Assembly: GCA_028622995.1 (NCBI GenBank)
Contig: JAJQJQ010000002.1
Span: 372,001 to 436,000, forward strand
Direction: 5' to 3'
DNA length: 64,000 bases
Origin: Panagrolaimus kolymaensis
Taxonomy: Eukaryota > Nematoda > Chromadorea > Rhabditida > Panagrolaimidae
Shown piece by piece: positions 61,129-64,000 of the stretch. Below the pieces are notes generated by a model. It worked only from the letters and a program-made list of their open reading frames with translations, searched no databases and was not told the DNA's origin. The position numbers were made by a program, and so were the translations under genes. Positions within the stretch are counted from its first letter, which is position 1. Every line of letters starts with the position of its first letter.

Positions 61129-61797
61129 AACACTTGTTATTTTTTACTTTATTTATGTTACGTTGTTTGATTAAATGATAATAAAAAATTGACCCACAAA
61201 CCATGATTTTTTTTACAATTTTTTATGATTCATCAAGTTTTCTACTGTGTAAGAAATTCCTCTAACTTTTTTTTGTTCGTTCATTTGTTGCACAATATCA
61301 AATTAAAAAGCATTAATTCATTTATTTATCATTAAAAACATGATATTCGATAAAAGAAAAAGACATTACAAAATAAAAAATTTCTTTGATTATATGTATG
61401 TAAGTATGAAGCATAGAAATAATTGTTTGTTTAGGCAGCAATGGGTTATTTTTTTTTTCGTTGGTTGAATTTTGGAAGATGATAAAGAAAAGAAAGATAC
61501 TAAATAAAGAAGAAGATAAAAAAGATATTTTTGTTAGTTAATTATTGATTTATGTTTAAAAAGGATATGTGTAATCATTTAAAAAAACCAGAGCTCATTA
61601 AAGTATATGAAAAAAAAAATTCAAATGAAACAGTAACATATAAAACTATCAGCATTTGAATTTTTTATGTGGTAGATTAAAAAAAAAGAAAGAAAGAAGA
61701 GTAAATGCGAAGAAGATTAGAGGAAGAAGAAATGTTATTTATTCTCCAGCGTTCTTTTTAAAGGGAGAATGGATGGATGAAATTTTGTTGGTTTTTT
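61129..61797. other. Convergent intergenic region, nothing recognised
   Basis: Lies between the 3' ends of the PRORP gene (+) and the small heat shock gene (-). AT-rich. An open frame begins near 61656 on the plus strand but runs antisense through the heat shock gene and is a shadow. Confidence 0.6.
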
Positions 61798-63616
61798 TTA
61801 TTCAAAAGTTTTACGAAGAATTCGAACGGATCGAACTGATTCAGCACGAGATTCAGAGCGATTTTGTTGTTGTTCTTCAGCGCCGGCGCCAGTTCGACGA
61901 TTTAATAAAATTCCATTATTGGATGCGGGAGAATCTACACGATAATCATTACGAGAATCATTTCGATAATCTCTATCTCGATCCGCTTCCCGTCCAGCAC
62001 GAGATTCACTTCGCCATGTATCAAGTGGTTCTCGAACGCCAACCACGGATGAACTTCGAGGTTGATAAACTCCATTTCGAGATTCAGAACGATATTCTTC
62101 TCGACGACTTTCATGTCGATATCCATTTCGATCTTGAACTTTTGAAGATACTTCATTTCGATGATATCCATTTGTATTTGCTGGATTAATCACGGATGTG
62201 AGTGGTGGTAGAGGAGGAGGAGCTGGCGAACTCAATTTTGGTGTGTATGGTCGATCATTAACATTTGAGGTGGCGTTAGTCGCAAAGCGATCATTGTAAT
62301 TGGATTGACGTGATTCATTTCGATAATAATCATTTCGAGATTGATGGCCTAAAAATTACAAGCATTTATAAATATTTTATGCCTTTGATTTTTTTGTTGG
62401 TTTTGAATACTTTTGTTTTAAAAATTTTTTGGAATCCTTGGAAATAAAAAAATAGCAAAACAAAAAACTCTTCCTCCTTTTTTCAATAGTTCCACAACTT
62501 TTTCACGTTAATCCTTTTCCCAAATATTTGTTTCGCCTGTTTTTTTTTTTTTGCAAAAATAAAAATAAATGTGTTAAAAATTTGTCGACATTTATTTGAG
62601 CTTTCAAACAATGCTTTGATTAACTTTTTTTTTCTTAAATTTTTATGAATGTGGGTTATGCAAATACAAAACTTACCACTTTCATGCAAAGATCCTCGAC
62701 CAGAATCATGACGTTCTCGATCTCGAGGTGAATGGCTGCTTGAACGAGATTGAGCTCGCTTGGATGAACCTTCAATGGGAATCATTCGTTCTCGTCCATC
62801 AATGGCTTGATAGCGTTTTGGTGCTTCAACGGTTAATCGACCCTATAAATTTTAGAACTTTACGATTGATTGTTGAACCAAGGGGACTTACACTTCCATC
62901 AATGGAACTTGAAATTTCTTGAGGATTAACATCATTTGGAAGTTGATATTTCCGGATGAAATACATTTTAGTGAAATTGTCTTGATCCTTGACATCTTCA
63001 TGGCGGCCTTCAATGAGGAGGGTATCATCAAGGGTTTTTACCTAAAATCAAAAGGAGTATTATTTGTTTCAGATACTCTAATGAAAATATGTTGCAGGTT
63101 TTGAATTTTCAGTGTACCAAAAAAATCTTCATTTTTATCATTTAAGTGACTTACTTGTAATTCTTCAGGTTTAAATTGATATGCATCAATATCCACGGCA
63201 AATCGTTGACGATCATTTACGATATTAGCTTTAACATCGATGCCTTCTTTAAAAATGGGTTCAGCCCAACGTGGATATAAATCACGCCAAAATGGATCAT
63301 TTCTCCAATTTCGATCAATTCGATCCAAATGATTTGAAAACTGTAAAGATAAAGGTTTAGTTAAATCTGAATCATCTATAGTTATTATTTGATCATTATT
63401 TAATAATGGTGGAGATGGAGAAGGTGGAAGTAAAGCTTTTTGTTGGTGTTGTTCTTGTCTTTGACCGTTATTGTTATTGGTGTTATTGTAAAATGGGATG
63501 GATTGTTGAAAGTTTTGAGGTTGATAGTTATCATTGAATTCATCCGAATCAGGAATGCGTTGTTCGTGTTCGTATTCACGAACTTGTCGAAACTTTTCTT
63601 GACGAATTACTGGCAT
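61798..63616 (-). CDS. Large small-heat-shock protein (HSP20 domain), HSP-43-like
   Basis: Four exons (63155-63616, 62892-63041, 62677-62842, 61798-62348) join in phase to 442 residues, about twice the normal size of an HSP20 protein. The alpha-crystallin domain (about 125-215) shows DVKANIVNDRQRFAVDID, FKPEELQVK, LLIEGRHEDVKD, RKYQLPNDVNPQEISSSI and GRLTVEAPK. HSP20 proteins are ATP-independent holdase chaperones. The Asn/Gln/Pro-rich N-terminal arm is about 125 residues. The C-terminal extension of some 220 residues is rich in Arg, Ser, Asp and Tyr, with repeated ESR and SRND words, and looks disordered. C. elegans HSP-43 is a similarly oversized member, and orthology is plausible but not shown. 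The start is the first ATG of the frame (63616); sequence before it lacks an ATG. Confidence 0.85.
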
Positions 63617-64000
63617 AGTGATTGGTGCTGTTGAAGAGGAGAGGTAGTAAGTAGCTGGCGATGGAATCAAAAAAACTGTCGATTGTGGTGGAGATGTGAA
63701 GTAAAAGCAACCGATGAAACTTTTTATAAATAACAAATAAAAAGTTTCAAAAGTTATTGTGTTAGTAAACCAACAACTCCTTTGAACTTTTGGTAGTAGT
63801 AAATTTTATGGGTGGCGCCAAAATTCCTCAAGTTAATATTCTTCTTTTTTTCTCGCCTCACTCTATTTTTTCGCAGAAAATAAAAATCAGAATACGAAGG
63901 ACAACAAGAAAGAAGGCGGCGATAACATACAATAAAAAAAAGATTATTTGTTTACACTGTTTTTTTGTTCGTTCTGCTGCTTTTATAAAAAGCGTTAAAA
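63617..64000. other. 5' flank of the heat shock gene
   Basis: Promoter-side DNA of the large HSP20 gene. I saw no perfect heat-shock element array (repeated nGAAn) in it and no other gene before the window ends. Confidence 0.5.

Noticed and set aside
61656..62189. 177-codon plus-strand frame rich in His, Phe and Asp
   Set aside because: It is the antisense shadow of the Arg/Ser/Asp-rich last exon of the heat shock gene.
1..64000. tRNA, rRNA and well-known microRNA genes
   Set aside because: I looked for tRNA T-loop words, 5S-like sequence and several conserved microRNA cores such as let-7 and found none; a covariance-model scan would be decisive.

Overview
The window is nuclear DNA of a nematode. 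It carries a major sperm protein gene (MSP, known only from nematodes), a transthyretin-like secreted protein (a nematode-expanded family), a MATH-BTB gene and a multi-CTLD gene. Introns are short (about 40-60 nt is common), start GTAAG/GTTAG and end TTTTTAG or TTTCAG. The DNA is very AT-rich (about three quarters A+T by eye) with many A and T runs. No bacterial, rRNA or tRNA features were seen. All gene models below were built by hand from reading frame, splice sites and family resemblance; exon phases add up in every model given as intact.

Layout. 1-4.1 kb: gene-free. 4.1-5.0 kb (+): MPDU1-like PQ-loop protein, flanked by two copies of a degenerate repeat. 5.8-9.7 kb (-): two tandem paralogues of an unrecognised secreted, probably GPI-anchored, cysteine-rich family built from repeated modules. 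11.2-12.7 kb (-): DRAM/TMEM150 membrane protein. 12.7-20.9 kb: gene desert. 20.9-21.9 kb (-): unrecognised single-TM protein. 22.4-24.6 kb (+): Hrs-like FYVE-UIM protein without a VHS domain. 24.7-25.9 kb (-): uridine phosphorylase. 27.2-27.6 kb (-): MSP. 29.0-30.2 kb (-): MATH-BTB gene with an in-frame TAG. 30.7-31.4 kb (-): Gly/Gln/Tyr repeat protein. 32.4-33.1 kb (+): transthyretin-like protein. 33.9-38.0 kb (-): POU-homeobox transcription factor whose POU-specific exon runs on into a second 390-codon reading frame with its own poly(A) signal. 38.0-49.5 kb: desert upstream of the POU gene. 49.5-51.2 kb (-): two-CTLD secreted protein. 51.6-53.5 kb (-): Na+/H+ antiporter of the NHA (SLC9B) type. 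54.15-54.54 kb: a 386-bp MITE. 56.0-61.1 kb (+): four tightly packed genes: spermidine-synthase-like methyltransferase, RRP46-like exosome subunit, COA6 and the mitochondrial RNase P nuclease PRORP, the last two overlapping. 61.8-63.6 kb (-): large small-heat-shock protein.

How the genes fit together. Most are unrelated housekeeping or family genes. Two local stories stand out: the RRP46-COA6-PRORP cluster looks like a same-strand operon of RNA-processing and mitochondrial genes, and the MSP and Gly/Gln/Tyr genes share a TATA box plus upstream ATGCAAAT octamers, the classic POU-protein site, in a window that also encodes a POU factor. The least familiar features are the cysteine-rich tandem family, the alternative POU-gene tail and the VHS-less Hrs-like protein.
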